Positions 31,226 to 41,904 are shown, numbered from the stretch's first letter. The stretch: 64,000 nucleotides of DNA from Colwellia maritima (GCF_022669015.1 NZ_JAKKSL010000001.1:1098059-1162058), one strand, 5' to 3'. Program-made: numbers and translations. The notes: generated by a model from the sequence alone, not told the origin.

Positions 31226-32701
31226 ATGTCTCACGATGGAAAAATGAATCTGCTCAATTTTGCAGATCCTAAAATAAAAATGCTACACGTCACGTGGTTT
31301 GCGTTTTTCTTAACCTTTGTTGTATGGTTTTCACATGCGCCACTATTGGTGTTTATTAAAGAAGCATTTGATTTATCAAGCGCACAAATTAAAGCATTAA
31401 TGATCTTAAACGTAGCATTAACCATACCCGCGCGTATTGTTATTGGCATATTGGTGGATAAATACGGCCCTAGAATTATTTATTCTTGTCTATTAATCAG
31501 CTCTGCTTTTATTTGTACTGGTTTTGCTATGGCAGATAGCTTTGAGCAATTAGCTCTATTTAGATTCTTACTGGGTTTTGTTGGTGCGGGTTTTGTTATT
31601 GGTATTCGTTTAGTAGGAGAATGGTTCCCCGCTAAGCAAGTTGGTATTGCGGAAGGTATTTATGGAGGTTGGGGGAATTTTGGTAGCGCTGCGGGCGCAA
31701 TGACTTTGCCCACGCTTGCGTTAATGTTTGGTGGTGATGACGGTTGGCGTTATGCGCTTGGTTTAACGGGGATTATTCGGTGTTTATGGTGTGTTTTTTT
31801 ATATTGTTGCACGTAATACACCTAAAGGTTCAACCTATTTCAAACCAAAAAAATCTGGAGGCTTAGAAGTTACTAGTTGGAAAGATTTTTACTTTTACTT
31901 ATTCATGAATATCCCAATGTATATTGCCCTTGCTGTATTAGCATGGAAATTATCGCCTTCAGGTGTGAAATTGTTAACAGCTGAAACCATGTACATTATG
32001 TGGATAGGCTTAGTTGTATTATTTGCAGTACAGGTTCATTCAATTTGGCGAGTGAATAAAGAAAACTTAACTCACGGTGTTGCAGACATTGAAAAATATG
32101 AATTTAAACAAGTTGCTATTTTAGATTTGTCTTATTTTGTAACTTTTGGCTCAGAATTAGCCGTTGTGTCTATGTTACCATTATTCTTTTTAGAAACGTT
32201 TGAAGGCTTAAGTGCAGTTCAAGCGGGTATGTTAGCGTCTGGTTTTGCGTTTATGAATTTAGTCGCTCGTCCAACCGGTGGTTGGTTTAGTGATAAATTT
32301 GGTCGTCGTAAATCGCTAATGATTTTGGTTGGTGGATTGGCTATCGGTTACATGGTGCTTAGCCAAGTTACTGGTGCTTGGGCTATTCCTTTAGCGGTAA
32401 TAGCAACTATGTGTTGTTCTTTCTTCGTGCAAGCAGGAGAAGGTGCGGTATTTGCAATTGTCCCTCTTGTTAAACGTCGTATGACAGGTCAAATTCTTTG
32501 GAATGGGCGGCGCATATGGTAATGTTGGAGCAGTAACTTACTTAACCGTATTATCGTTTGTTGACTACTCAACTTTCTTCATGGTTATTGCTGCTTCTCT
32601 TTGGTGTAATTTTCTTTGCTACTATGTTTTTAACTGAGCCTAAAGGTCACATGGCAGAGGTTAATGCAGATGGGACGGTAGAGTTAATAGACGTCAACTA
32701 A
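31226..32701 (+). CDS. NasA/NrtP-type nitrate transporter (MFS, NNP family), three frameshifts
   Basis: Third NNP-family porter, about 490 residues when frames are joined. It begins [16 protein letters not shown] and contains [33 protein letters not shown] and, after repair, [15 protein letters not shown], the features of assimilatory-type nitrate transporters linked to kinase genes. Breaks near 31778, 32496 and 32599 are each repaired by GCTGG: Ala-Gly-Val, Ala-Gly-Met and Ala-Gly-Val. The C-terminus ends ELIDVN. The ATG at 31226 has GGGAG eight bases upstream. The PP2C-kinase gene follows 187 bases downstream on the same strand. Confidence 0.85.
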
Positions 32702-32888
32702 AAGTAACTATTCATCTTGTTGCTGTATCGCCCAATTTAGGCGTCAAAAGTACTCATTGACTACCGTCAACTCCGTGCTTTTTTCTTTAAATTGAATGAT
32801 ACAGCTTAAAGCTAAACAGTTACTTATTGCCTTTTTAGCTATTTAGTACAATAGTCACTCTAAAGTTTATATAAAAAAAGAAGAAACT

Positions 32889-34619
32889 ATGCCCAAAACC
32901 AACCAACTACAAGTTGATATTGCTAGCCATTCAATTCAAGGCTTAAAGGATAACAATGAAGATGCGGTTGGTTTTTTAGTGCCTGAAGAGCTTACGGTAC
33001 TTGAAGGTAAAGGTATTGTGCTTGCAGTGGCTGATGGCGTTAGTAGTGCTGAAGGCGGTAAAGAAGCAAGTCATACCGCAATTACACGTTTTTTCAGCGA
33101 CTATTATCAAACCCCTGAAACTTGGTCGGTTAAACATGCAGGGCAGAAAATTCTTTCGAGTATTAACTTAACATTGTTTAAACGCAGTCATGAGTTTACC
33201 AGTGAAGAAAAAGGTTATTTAACTACGTTTACCGCGTTAGTCTTAAAATCGCGTATAGCGCATTTCTTTCATGCCGGCGATAGCCGTGCCTATTTGTTTC
33301 GTGGTGGAGAATTAAAGCAGTTAACTCGAGACCATGTTGCGAGTATTGGCTCTGGGCGAAGCTTCCTTGCCCGTGCTATGGGGATGGATAATTCTATTCA
33401 AATTGATTATAGCCAATTTACGCTCGAAGCTGATGATATTATTTTAGTAAGCTCTGATGGTATTCATGACTTTTTATCTTTCGAGACGATTGCTAAGATC
33501 ATGTCAGCCGAACAGTCATGCCAAGCGCGAATTGAAACTTTAGTTCAATCGGCTTTAGATAACGGTAGCGATGACAATATTAGTGGCTCTATATGTCAAA
33601 TAACGTCATTGCCTAACGAAAGTTTAAATGATTACAACTCAAAACTCACACGTTTACCTTTTCCGCCGCCGCTTGATAAAGGCATAACGCTTGATGGTTA
33701 TAAAGTACTTGAAGAGCTGTTTGCCAGTAGTCGTAGTCAACTGTATTTAGTTGAAGACATAGATACGGGTGAACAAATGGTCATGAAAACACCCTCAATT
33801 AATTTTGAAGAGGATACAGGTTATATTGACCGATTTATTCAAGAGGAGTGGATTGGTAAACGCATAAACAGCGATTATGTTGTGAATATTATTAAGCAGC
33901 AGCGACCTAGGACTTGTTTGTATTATTTAATGGAATACGTACATGGTGTTTCATTGGATAAATGGATGCAGAAAAACCATTTTCCTAAACCCAAAATTGC
34001 TATTGCAATAGTCGAGCAAATAGCTATGGGCTTATCTGATTTCCATAAAATGGAAACTATCCATCAAGATCTCAAACCGGCAAATATCATAGTAAATGAC
34101 GAGCTAAAATTAAAAATAGTGGACTTTGGATCTGTATTTGTTGCGGGGTTAGCAGAGGTCTTTATTCCTTTAGAGCATGAAGGCGTTTTAGGGACAGCGA
34201 CGTATTCTGATCCCAAGTACTTATTAGGTAAAAATACCGGTATTCAAGGTGACTTATATGCATTGGCTACGATTACATATGAAATTTTTACGGGTAAATT
34301 ACCGTATGGTGACAAAATTGAGGAGTGTCAAACGGCGTTTGAATATGATCGTTTGCGCTATATATCTGCAACAGTAGCAAACCCTATTATTCCTATATGG
34401 TTTGACCGTACCTTAGCGCGAGGCGTCAGTTTTGACCTTGAGCAACGTTACGATAATATTCCAGAGTTCATTCAAGATCTCAAAAAACCTAATCCAACTT
34501 ATTTGTTGGATGATCCTAAGGTTACCAAAAATAAATCTCAAGTATTGTTTTGGCAATTGCTTTCTGGTTTTTGGATCTTAATGTTAATACTTGTTGTGGC
34601 GTTATTTACGCAAGGGTAA
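32889..34619 (+). CDS. PP2C phosphatase-Ser/Thr kinase fusion with C-terminal membrane anchor
   Basis: Bifunctional signalling protein of 576 residues. Residues about 8-240 are a PP2C phosphatase: NNEDAVG, ADGVSSAEGG (D49), HAGDSRAY, SSDGIHD (D190), SDDNISG (D229). Residues about 270-530 are a Hanks-type kinase: K300 (VMKTP), E320, HQDLKPANI (D394, N399), VDFGS (D412); the glycine loop is poor (ELFASSRSQLYLV). The last 25 residues form one transmembrane helix, so both domains face the cytoplasm. Such fusions lie beside nitrate transporter and nasA/nir genes in many gammaproteobacteria. Inferred role: phosphorylation control of the adjacent porter or of nitrogen assimilation. Intact frame. Confidence 0.88.
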   Translation: MPKTNQLQVDIASHSIQGLKDNNEDAVGFLVPEELTVLEGKGIVLAVADGVSSAEGGKEASHTAITRFFSDYYQTPETWSVKHAGQKILSSINLTLFKRSHEFTSEEKGYLTTFTALVLKSRIAHFFHAGDSRAYLFRGGELKQLTRDHVASIGSGRSFLARAMGMDNSIQIDYSQFTLEADDIILVSSDGIHDFLSFETIAKIMSAEQSCQARIETLVQSALDNGSDDNISGSICQITSLPNESLNDYNSKLTRLPFPPPLDKGITLDGYKVLEELFASSRSQLYLVEDIDTGEQMVMKTPSINFEEDTGYIDRFIQEEWIGKRINSDYVVNIIKQQRPRTCLYYLMEYVHGVSLDKWMQKNHFPKPKIAIAIVEQIAMGLSDFHKMETIHQDLKPANIIVNDELKLKIVDFGSVFVAGLAEVFIPLEHEGVLGTATYSDPKYLLGKNTGIQGDLYALATITYEIFTGKLPYGDKIEECQTAFEYDRLRYISATVANPIIPIWFDRTLARGVSFDLEQRYDNIPEFIQDLKKPNPTYLLDDPKVTKNKSQVLFWQLLSGFWILMLILVVALFTQG

Positions 34620-34631
34620 TTCATTTTTGCC

Positions 34632-35051
34632 TTAGGTATTTCTATCGAATTTTGCTTTTAACTTATCTAAATTGATTAAAAACCAACAATTGAGACCAAC
34701 CATTAGTCCGACAAATGAAAATAATTGCAAGGTCAAATAGAACTCATTTCCTTTTGCTAATGGCCAAATAAATAACATTGGGATATCTGCTACAAAGATA
34801 GAACCAAAAACTATAGTGAAAAAATTAACTATCCGTCTTCTTTTAATCATTCCCCAGAATTTACCACCGATAAAAAACATATAAATATAAGCAACAGGAA
34901 TGGCAGCTAACGTTAACCCTAAAAAAAGTCCTAAAAAGTCAAATAGGCCAGTATCCATATTAAATCCCGGTATATCAGAAATATAAGCATAAAAAGTAAA
35001 AGCAAAAGGGGTTATTAGTGGGGCAAGTGCTAAGGCTTTATTTTCGGTCAT
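34632..35051 (-). CDS. Small four-helix membrane protein, unknown function
   Basis: I do not recognise this family. The 139-residue protein has four hydrophobic segments (about 8-25, 36-62, 74-96, 104-126) joined by short loops, with RRR after the second, so both ends are probably cytoplasmic. It is convergent with the PP2C-kinase gene (12-base spacer) and follows the PqqD-like gene on the same strand by 57 bases, so the two may be cotranscribed. No catalytic motif is visible. Confidence 0.65.
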   Translation of the reverse strand: MTENKALALAPLITPFAFTFYAYISDIPGFNMDTGLFDFLGLFLGLTLAAIPVAYIYMFFIGGKFWGMIKRRRIVNFFTIVFGSIFVADIPMLFIWPLAKGNEFYLTLQLFSFVGLMVGLNCWFLINLDKLKAKFDRNT

Positions 35052-35108
35052 TAGAAAATACTCGTTCTATAACTTTAATATCATGAAATATATAATTAAT
35101 CATTGTGG

Positions 35109-35480
35109 TTAATGTACTGTGTAACCATCTTCTATAATGAGTTTTTGAGCTTTTTCAATATCTAATTGTTCAATGGGGGCGGCTAAATAATAAGGCAGTT
35201 CTATTGCATTCTCACTTAATTTTAGCATTTTACTTTCGACTAAACGTTCAATGACTGACTCAAGCGTATCATCTAAACGTTCTGGCTTTTGTTGATATTG
35301 CTTTGCCATAAAGTCCGTTAATTCTTGCAAGGTATGTTTACCATCTGCCAGTGAAATTACCACACCAAACCATTCTTCTAGTGCGGTACTTTCGGTTGGA
35401 TTATTGATGTCGGCTAGGGCAATAATGCCTGCTTTACGGGTGAAAACTACTGTACGGTAAAAGTAATGTGATTTTTCCAT
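35109..35480 (-). CDS. PqqD-like small protein, probably FNR-controlled
   Basis: A 123-residue soluble protein without signal peptide. The middle (about residues 35-100: EWFGVVISLADGKHTLQEL to ESVIERLVESKMLKL) has the pattern of a PqqD-type winged helix: a small-residue turn, a DG(K/R)xTxxEL stretch and a final xxxLxxxxLL helix. PqqD folds often bind peptides (RiPP recognition element), but no RiPP precursor or radical-SAM maturase is next to it. A well-spaced FNR-like box and -10 lie upstream, suggesting anaerobic expression together with nitrate and NO respiration. Function unknown; the domain call is tentative. Confidence 0.55.
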   Translation of the reverse strand: MEKSHYFYRTVVFTRKAGIIALADINNPTESTALEEWFGVVISLADGKHTLQELTDFMAKQYQQKPERLDDTLESVIERLVESKMLKLSENAIELPYYLAAPIEQLDIEKAQKLIIEDGYTVH

Positions 35481-35522
35481 GGTTTTCTCTATTTTCTATT
35501 AAATTAAAAGCACTGAGCCAAA

Positions 35523-35564
35523 ATATTACCACAAAGTATTTTGCTAAACGCTGATCTAGATTAA
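35523..35564 (-). promoter_or_regulatory. FNR-like class II promoter of the PqqD-like gene
   Basis: CTGATCTAGATTAA (35551-35564) resembles the FNR palindrome with two mismatches, one in each arm. On the minus strand exactly 22 bases separate it from TAATAT (35523-35528), the spacing seen at narK and norC. Predicted start near 35516, 36 bases before the ATG at 35480. Confidence 0.6.
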
Positions 35565-35785
35565 CTCGTTTAATAAAAAAATATGTAAACTACAATGCAT
35601 GATTATTTCACTCCAACACACGCGTATCACAGTAAAATAGTTTTTTTTGTTCGACATGTATTTTAAGAATATGGTTAAACGTGGGTTTATTCCAAAGCGT
35701 GTAAAGAATGTGAGTGTGAATGAGAAGGTAAATAGGTCTATCAGTAGACTGAGTTTTTATTAAGATGAAATAAAGTGAGGTTGTT
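35565..35785 (+). other. Intergenic region with possible short transcript upstream of the cupredoxin
   Basis: The stretch contains TACAAT (35591-35596) as a possible -10, a 35-codon basic ORF (35656-35763) with no ribosome binding site, and a small GTCTA-TCAG-TAGAC hairpin followed by TTTTT ending near 35758. These could define a short RNA, but none of the elements is strong. GTGAGG at about 35775-35780 is the cupredoxin ribosome binding site. Confidence 0.25.
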
Positions 35786-36103
35786 ATGCGTATTCTATTA
35801 TTTATTTGTTTATTTTTACTTTCTAATAATTTATTTTCACAAGAAGTTATTGTTGAGATCTATAAAAAGAAATATATACCTGCTGAAATTATCATTGAAG
35901 AAGGTGATATTGTTATATGGAAAAACATTGAAAAACGTCAATACCATAATGTTTGGTTTAAGCAGTTTGATAAAGAAGAGCCCGACTATTTTTTTCCTGA
36001 TGAAGCATATCAACGCAGTTTTAAACAAGCGGGAGTATTTCTATATGAATGTGGACCTCACCCTATGATGAAAGGACAAGTAACGGTTATTAAAAAAGAG
36101 TAG
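35786..36103 (+). CDS. Small periplasmic cupredoxin (plastocyanin/amicyanin-like)
   Basis: Blue copper electron carrier of 105 residues. Residues 1-19 are a signal peptide (cut after LFSQ or nearby). Type 1 copper ligands are H54 (YHNVW), C89, H92 and M95 (YECGPHPMM), the C-x2-H-x2-M spacing of amicyanin and plastocyanin. The start is set by GTGAGG upstream. The overlapping ORF in the +1 frame from 35775 is a shadow. It lies between the FNR-type region and norCB, so carrying electrons to NorC or another periplasmic reductase is plausible but not shown. Confidence 0.82.
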   Translation: MRILLFICLFLLSNNLFSQEVIVEIYKKKYIPAEIIIEEGDIVIWKNIEKRQYHNVWFKQFDKEEPDYFFPDEAYQRSFKQAGVFLYECGPHPMMKGQVTVIKKE

Positions 36104-36129
36104 TGAAACGCTCAGAACTCTAAATTAGC

Positions 36130-37014
36130 TTAATACTCACGCCATACATCTTTGTACTTAATTATGTCTTTATCATTATACGATGGATTACTTATATGGA
36201 TTATTTGGCGTTGCTTTAAGTTAGCTCGACTAATATCTTTGGCGTAGTACTTATCTAATATTTTTTTTATGTCACCGTTAGCTATTAACTTGTGTAAGCC
36301 TAATTCTATCCGTTTTGCTAGACGAGTCTCTTGCGGAGATACATATACATAGGTCGCCATAGGAATATGTAATGCTAGTGTGGGTTCTATGATGATATCT
36401 GCTAATGTAGATTTACGCATATTGAGCTCATCATAAATTTCATAAACTGCTCTTGGAATATAGTCAAAGCGCGTTTGTTTTAACATTTCGAATAAGCTAT
36501 CAAATTTATGCGACGTTGTGAATTTCATACTGTTTTCTTTAAATACGGTGGTTGTAACCCAGTCATATTGAAGTCCCGCATTGAGTTCACTTAACGCTTC
36601 TTTGTTGTTAACGCTAGCAAACAAAGGGAGGTTGGATTTATGGATCAGTAAAAGTCGATAGCTTAATAGCCCCAACCTAATCGGAATTTTAATCGTGATG
36701 ACGCTATTTTCCCACGATTGAGTGTCCGGTCCGATATATGTGTTGATGAGTTGTCCTTCTTTGAGAGAAATGAGCGCTCTTGAGGGGGTCATATTAATAT
36801 CAACATATTCAAAATGAAATGGGCCAAATTCAGTTTCAGTGATTTCTAGTGCTTTGAGTATCACTTCATTTTTATGTTGCGACCTTTTATCATTCTCTGC
36901 AAAAGGCTTTAATAACTTAATAGTATCTATTGCTAGTGCATTAGGAATAGCAAAGGAAACAATGACGATAACAAGCCTGATAAAAAAAATAGATTTCACT
37001 TTTGAATCCTTCAT
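36130..37014 (-). CDS. Periplasmic substrate-binding-domain protein (SBP_bac_3-like)
   Basis: Exported protein of 294 residues with signal peptide (to about residue 28, NALA). The rest resembles the two-lobed family-3 solute-binding fold found as orphan proteins in Colwellia and Shewanella: PSRALISLKEGQ, FDYIPRAVYEIYDEL and the C-terminal LGLHKLIANGDIKKILDKYY are typical. No transporter or sensor gene is adjacent, so it is an orphan. Convergent with the cupredoxin gene. Ligand unknown. Intact frame. Confidence 0.75.
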   Translation of the reverse strand: MKDSKVKSIFFIRLVIVIVSFAIPNALAIDTIKLLKPFAENDKRSQHKNEVILKALEITETEFGPFHFEYVDINMTPSRALISLKEGQLINTYIGPDTQSWENSVITIKIPIRLGLLSYRLLLIHKSNLPLFASVNNKEALSELNAGLQYDWVTTTVFKENSMKFTTSHKFDSLFEMLKQTRFDYIPRAVYEIYDELNMRKSTLADIIIEPTLALHIPMATYVYVSPQETRLAKRIELGLHKLIANGDIKKILDKYYAKDISRANLKQRQIIHISNPSYNDKDIIKYKDVWREY

Positions 37015-37310
37015 AGTATCGATCTTATTTGGCTATTATCACTAAAATTACGGTTAATATAAACTTATAAGTAAACACGTATTATTGCAAGTTGATATGC
37101 CTGATATTGACTAAAATAAACGGTATCTATGTGCGGAAAATTTAGTATAAATACCTGTCGTTGTTAGTTGATGTCTTTAAAAAATAACCTTGTTTTATAT
37201 AGGGTTATATGTGGAGTGGTGGGTTTTTAATCATTAGATGCTATACTTTTTTTGATATGGCGCAAGGATTGTTGACTTTTAGACACATTTTTTTACAAGT
37301 CTTGGGAAAC
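37015..37310. other. Divergent intergenic region upstream of norC
   Basis: Together with the following promoter this makes a 399-base gap between the divergent binding-protein and norC genes. I see no ORF or further palindrome in this part; it is AT-rich and probably holds the promoter of the minus-strand gene. Confidence 0.5.
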
Positions 37311-37353
37311 TTGATTTCTATCAAGCTATACTTTGTATTGTTTAAGTTATTAT
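37311..37353 (+). promoter_or_regulatory. FNR/DNR-type class II promoter of norCB
   Basis: TTGATTTCTATCAA (37311-37324) is a perfect FNR/DNR palindrome. TATTAT (37348-37353) follows after 23 bases, giving a start near 37360, about 54 bases before the norC ATG. Nitric oxide reductase genes are commonly under FNR or the NO-responsive DNR/NNR of the same family; the box alone cannot tell which. Confidence 0.85.
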
Positions 37354-37413
37354 CCATTAGCTTTTATTAACATCACTAACGCATGAATTTAATAATTCAT
37401 TAAGGGAAATACC

Positions 37414-39247
<1,834 letters not shown>

Positions 39248-39300
39248 TTTTTAACCTTTTGTAAGTCATAGTTAATTCGACAGAATGATATAAAATAAAA

Positions 39301-39331
39301 GCCGCGAAATGAAATTCGCGGTTTTTTATTT
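39301..39331 (+). terminator. Rho-independent terminator of norCB
   Basis: CCGCGAA-ATGAAA-TTCGCGG hairpin followed by TTTTTTATTTT, 55 bases after the norB stop. It shows that the operon ends at norB. Confidence 0.92.
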
Positions 39332-39459
39332 TAAAAGAAAATTTATTATTTATTGAAAATAATAGGTGAAAAAATGTTAATAACTTGCTAAGTTAATTTG
39401 CTAACTATGGAAAGGTGTCCCTGAGGCACGTTCAAAATAAATAAACAGGAAGGGTTTCA

Positions 39460-39906
39460 ATGAAAAAATGGCTATTTTCTAATGACGGCGAAATCACTGA
39501 ATCATTAACGTTTGATGAAGCACAAAATTACATAAAAAAACACGCTGAATCAAGTCTTTATGTTTGGCATCCTACATATACATACTGGCGTCCACTTTAT
39601 GAAGTTGAAGACTTTCAACTTGATATCAATATACCTCCTCCACCAGTAGCGATACCTAAAACACTGCTTGAAGAGTATAAAAATAAAGAAGAAGCATTAT
39701 TTAAAATACTTGCTCGTGTTGATAATACATTAGGAAATACGCGATCTGTTATTTCAGAAATGGATCATGATATTGATATGTATTTCACCTTTACTGAAGA
39801 GCTCAATACTGAAGTTAAGGAAACCTTAGAGAAAGTAAGTGAACAGTATGCAGCTTTGCAAAAAAGTATCAGGACCTCGCCTAAAAGCAAACTCGTCTAC
39901 AGATAA
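39460..39906 (+). CDS. GYF_2-domain (DUF4339) protein with coiled coil
   Basis: A 148-residue soluble protein with a good GGAAGGG ribosome site. Residues 1-50 form a GYF_2 domain (WLFSNDGEITESLTFDEA, then YVWHPTYTYWRPLYEV), a small fold thought to bind proline-rich or other peptides. A PPPP-like stretch follows, then a helical, probably coiled-coil, C-terminal half. The next gene is a longer paralogue with the same N-domain. Placed directly after norCB but behind a terminator, so a link to NO reduction is not supported. Function unknown. Confidence 0.7.
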   Translation: MKKWLFSNDGEITESLTFDEAQNYIKKHAESSLYVWHPTYTYWRPLYEVEDFQLDINIPPPPVAIPKTLLEEYKNKEEALFKILARVDNTLGNTRSVISEMDHDIDMYFTFTEELNTEVKETLEKVSEQYAALQKSIRTSPKSKLVYR

Positions 39907-39971
39907 ATACGATATGCTATGTTTTATGGTGATCTTTATTTCTAAATTACAAATAATAAGATAAATAAATT

Positions 39972-41048
39972 ATGGATAAATGGTATATATCAGCTAATGG
40001 CCGTGTAACTGGACCATTAAATATAGACGAAATTCAACGTTTAATAGCCAAAAGTAGTGACTTATATGGATGGAATCCATCCTATAGCCACTGGTTACCA
40101 GTAACGAAAATTAAAGACTTCAGTGAATTTATTTCTGAGGATCAATCTTCCGAGCAAGTATCAAAAGAGCTAATTGATAAGTTCGTGAATAGAAAACGTG
40201 ATCTTAATAAAAAAGTGGCACTGATTAACTCATCTATTGAAGTGACAATTGAAAAAATGGCGCTTTTTGAACGAGAGATTAGTAAATATCAAGAGTTAAC
40301 AACGGCGCTTTCTGCTGATGTTCAAGATAATATTGTGCCATTAGAAAAAAAATACAATAGTATTGGCAAGCAATTGAATGATCTACAAAAAGCTTTAGCT
40401 ATTTCAAAACAAGAAATAGAGGATGCGGTGCAAGAGTTTGGAGGCTTGGTCTTAAACAAAACAACAGAAAAGCGCGAAGATTTTGCGGAGCTTATTCAAA
40501 GTACAGCAACGCCTAGTGTTCCTACTTCTGCCGTTAGAGAAAAACCTAAAAGCAGTGAGACCAATAAAGAGAAGCCGACAAGCATTCCTGCAGAACTACG
40601 TGGCACAGTTGTTGATTATGAGGATGAAAACAACGTACCTAAGCCTTCAGTTGTACCTATTAGAAAGGTAACCAAAGAAAAAGAGACGACGCAAGGAACC
40701 GAAAACTTTTCTACTATCGTTCAAGAAAAGCAGCAAGATCAGGCGAGCAAAGTTGCAGTACAGGATAATGTGCAAACTTCTCAGAATGAGAAAATGGGGT
40801 TTAAGAATAAATTAAAATCTGTATTTGGTAAGCAAAATAATGACGCTGATTTAGGCAAGCTTTCAGATAGATTACTATCGCTTGAAAAAGAAGCAATTGA
40901 AAAGGCCGAAATAGCAAAAAATGATAAAGAGGAAGAGGTAGTTTTTCTTGATTATGATGTAGAATCTAAGGTTGAAGATGACGAAAGTGATCTAAGAAAA
41001 AACATAGAAGAAGAAGACGTTTCTAGTTCGTCTTTTGACCTATATTAA
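39972..41048 (+). CDS. GYF_2-domain protein with long coiled coil and acidic tail
   Basis: Paralogue of the preceding protein, 358 residues. Residues 1-55 are the GYF_2 domain (WYISANGRVTGPLNIDEI, YGWNPSYSHWLPV). Residues about 68-165 are heptad-like coiled coil, 180-270 low complexity rich in Pro, Thr, Ser and Glu, and the final 60 strongly acidic (KEEEVVFLDY, ESKVEDDESDL). No signal peptide or membrane helix. It follows its paralogue by 65 bases and ends in a terminator, so the two probably form one operon. A scaffold or adaptor role is a guess from domain type only. Confidence 0.7.
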   Translation: MDKWYISANGRVTGPLNIDEIQRLIAKSSDLYGWNPSYSHWLPVTKIKDFSEFISEDQSSEQVSKELIDKFVNRKRDLNKKVALINSSIEVTIEKMALFEREISKYQELTTALSADVQDNIVPLEKKYNSIGKQLNDLQKALAISKQEIEDAVQEFGGLVLNKTTEKREDFAELIQSTATPSVPTSAVREKPKSSETNKEKPTSIPAELRGTVVDYEDENNVPKPSVVPIRKVTKEKETTQGTENFSTIVQEKQQDQASKVAVQDNVQTSQNEKMGFKNKLKSVFGKQNNDADLGKLSDRLLSLEKEAIEKAEIAKNDKEEEVVFLDYDVESKVEDDESDLRKNIEEEDVSSSSFDLY

Positions 41049-41072
41049 GTAATAATTAAGAAATAAAATAAG

Positions 41073-41095
41073 CAGAACGAAAGTTCTGTTTTTTT
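41073..41095 (+). terminator. Rho-independent terminator of the GYF_2 pair
   Basis: CAGAAC-GAAA-GTTCTG hairpin with a GAAA tetraloop, followed by seven T, 25 bases after the stop codon. Confidence 0.92.
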
Positions 41096-41580
41096 ATGAA
41101 TGATAAACACTTATAGCTGTGTTTACCTTGCTGTCGATATGACCTATTTCTCTATACTGGCCTTTGTTAGATGATTTTTATTTTTTAGCAAAATCAAGTT
41201 TTGAAGCTACTTTTTTGATATGTTTTATTAAAAATAATACATTAGATTTATTAAACTAAATTGACATAAAAATTATATTTTTATGTCACCTTATTCTATA
41301 TAAAAAGTATTGTATTACGCTAATGAATTGTTTTATTAAAAGAAGTTTTTTAGTTAAAAAAAACTGCTTTTTATTAGCATTTAAAATACAGTTTTGTTGG
41401 TGTAAGCAACAACTTTTAAGCTTGCATCCTCTGATAAAATCCTTTTAAATAAACCGTCAAACTTATTGTTCATCAGGCCAGTTATATTTATTTACAGCTG
41501 CTGAAAGAGGATATTTATTTTTATTTAGGTGCTATGAATAACTTGTTTGAATATCTAGTAGTTTGGCCACAACGTAGTTT
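41096..41580. other. AT-rich intergenic region upstream of rmf
   Basis: No gene is supported here. The segment is very AT-rich. A 22-codon ORF (41534-41602) has AGGTG close before its ATG and overlaps the palindrome before rmf, but there is no evidence that it is translated. The promoter of rmf probably lies in the last 150 bases. Confidence 0.45.
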
Positions 41581-41606
41581 TTTATCACTTAAGGTTAAGT
41601 GATAAA
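41581..41606. promoter_or_regulatory. Perfect 12-base-pair inverted repeat upstream of rmf
   Basis: TTTATCACTTAA-GG-TTAAGTGATAAA is a perfect palindrome with a 2-base centre, 44 bases upstream of the rmf ATG. No T-run follows it on either strand, so it is not a normal terminator. It could be an operator or a hairpin in the rmf leader. Confidence 0.5.
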
Positions 41607-41649
41607 TTTAAAAGGTATTTTTTAAGATATAGTTACGAGGTGTTAAAGA

Positions 41650-41823
41650 ATGAAAAGACAGAAAAGAGATAAATTAGGAAGAGCGCATTCAAACGGTTAC
41701 CAAGCAGGACTTAGTGGTAAGTCAAAAGATCATTGTCCATATCAATGCATTGATGCTAAATCAGAATGGTTAGGGGGATGGCGAGAAGCTGTAACCGACA
41801 GAAATATGGGATTATTTAAATAG
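41650..41823 (+). CDS. rmf: Ribosome modulation factor
   Basis: A 57-residue basic protein that binds the 30S subunit and dimerises ribosomes into 100S particles in stationary phase or starvation. The N-terminus MKRQKRDKLGRAH, the core GYQAGLSGKSKDHCPYQ and WLGGWREAVTDR follow the E. coli RMF sequence closely over the whole length. GAGGTG lies about nine bases upstream of the ATG. It is monocistronic, between the GYF_2 pair and the minus-strand molybdenum cluster. It is easily missed because of its size. Confidence 0.96.
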   Translation: MKRQKRDKLGRAHSNGYQAGLSGKSKDHCPYQCIDAKSEWLGGWREAVTDRNMGLFK

Positions 41824-41904
41824 TCACTCATATTTTTGATCATCGTTTATTGCCATTTCGCTCAACTTATCTGTTTAAAACGAACGAAATGGCAGCAATA
41901 TCAG

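Noticed and set aside
35656..35763. 35-codon basic ORF before the cupredoxin
   Set aside because: No ribosome binding site and no recognisable relative; probably chance in AT-rich DNA.
35775..36068. 97-codon ORF overlapping the cupredoxin in another frame
   Set aside because: The 105-codon frame has a signal peptide and all copper ligands; the other frame has no domain.
41534..41602. 22-codon leader peptide before rmf
   Set aside because: Its ribosome site is too close to the ATG and the peptide has no attenuation-type composition.
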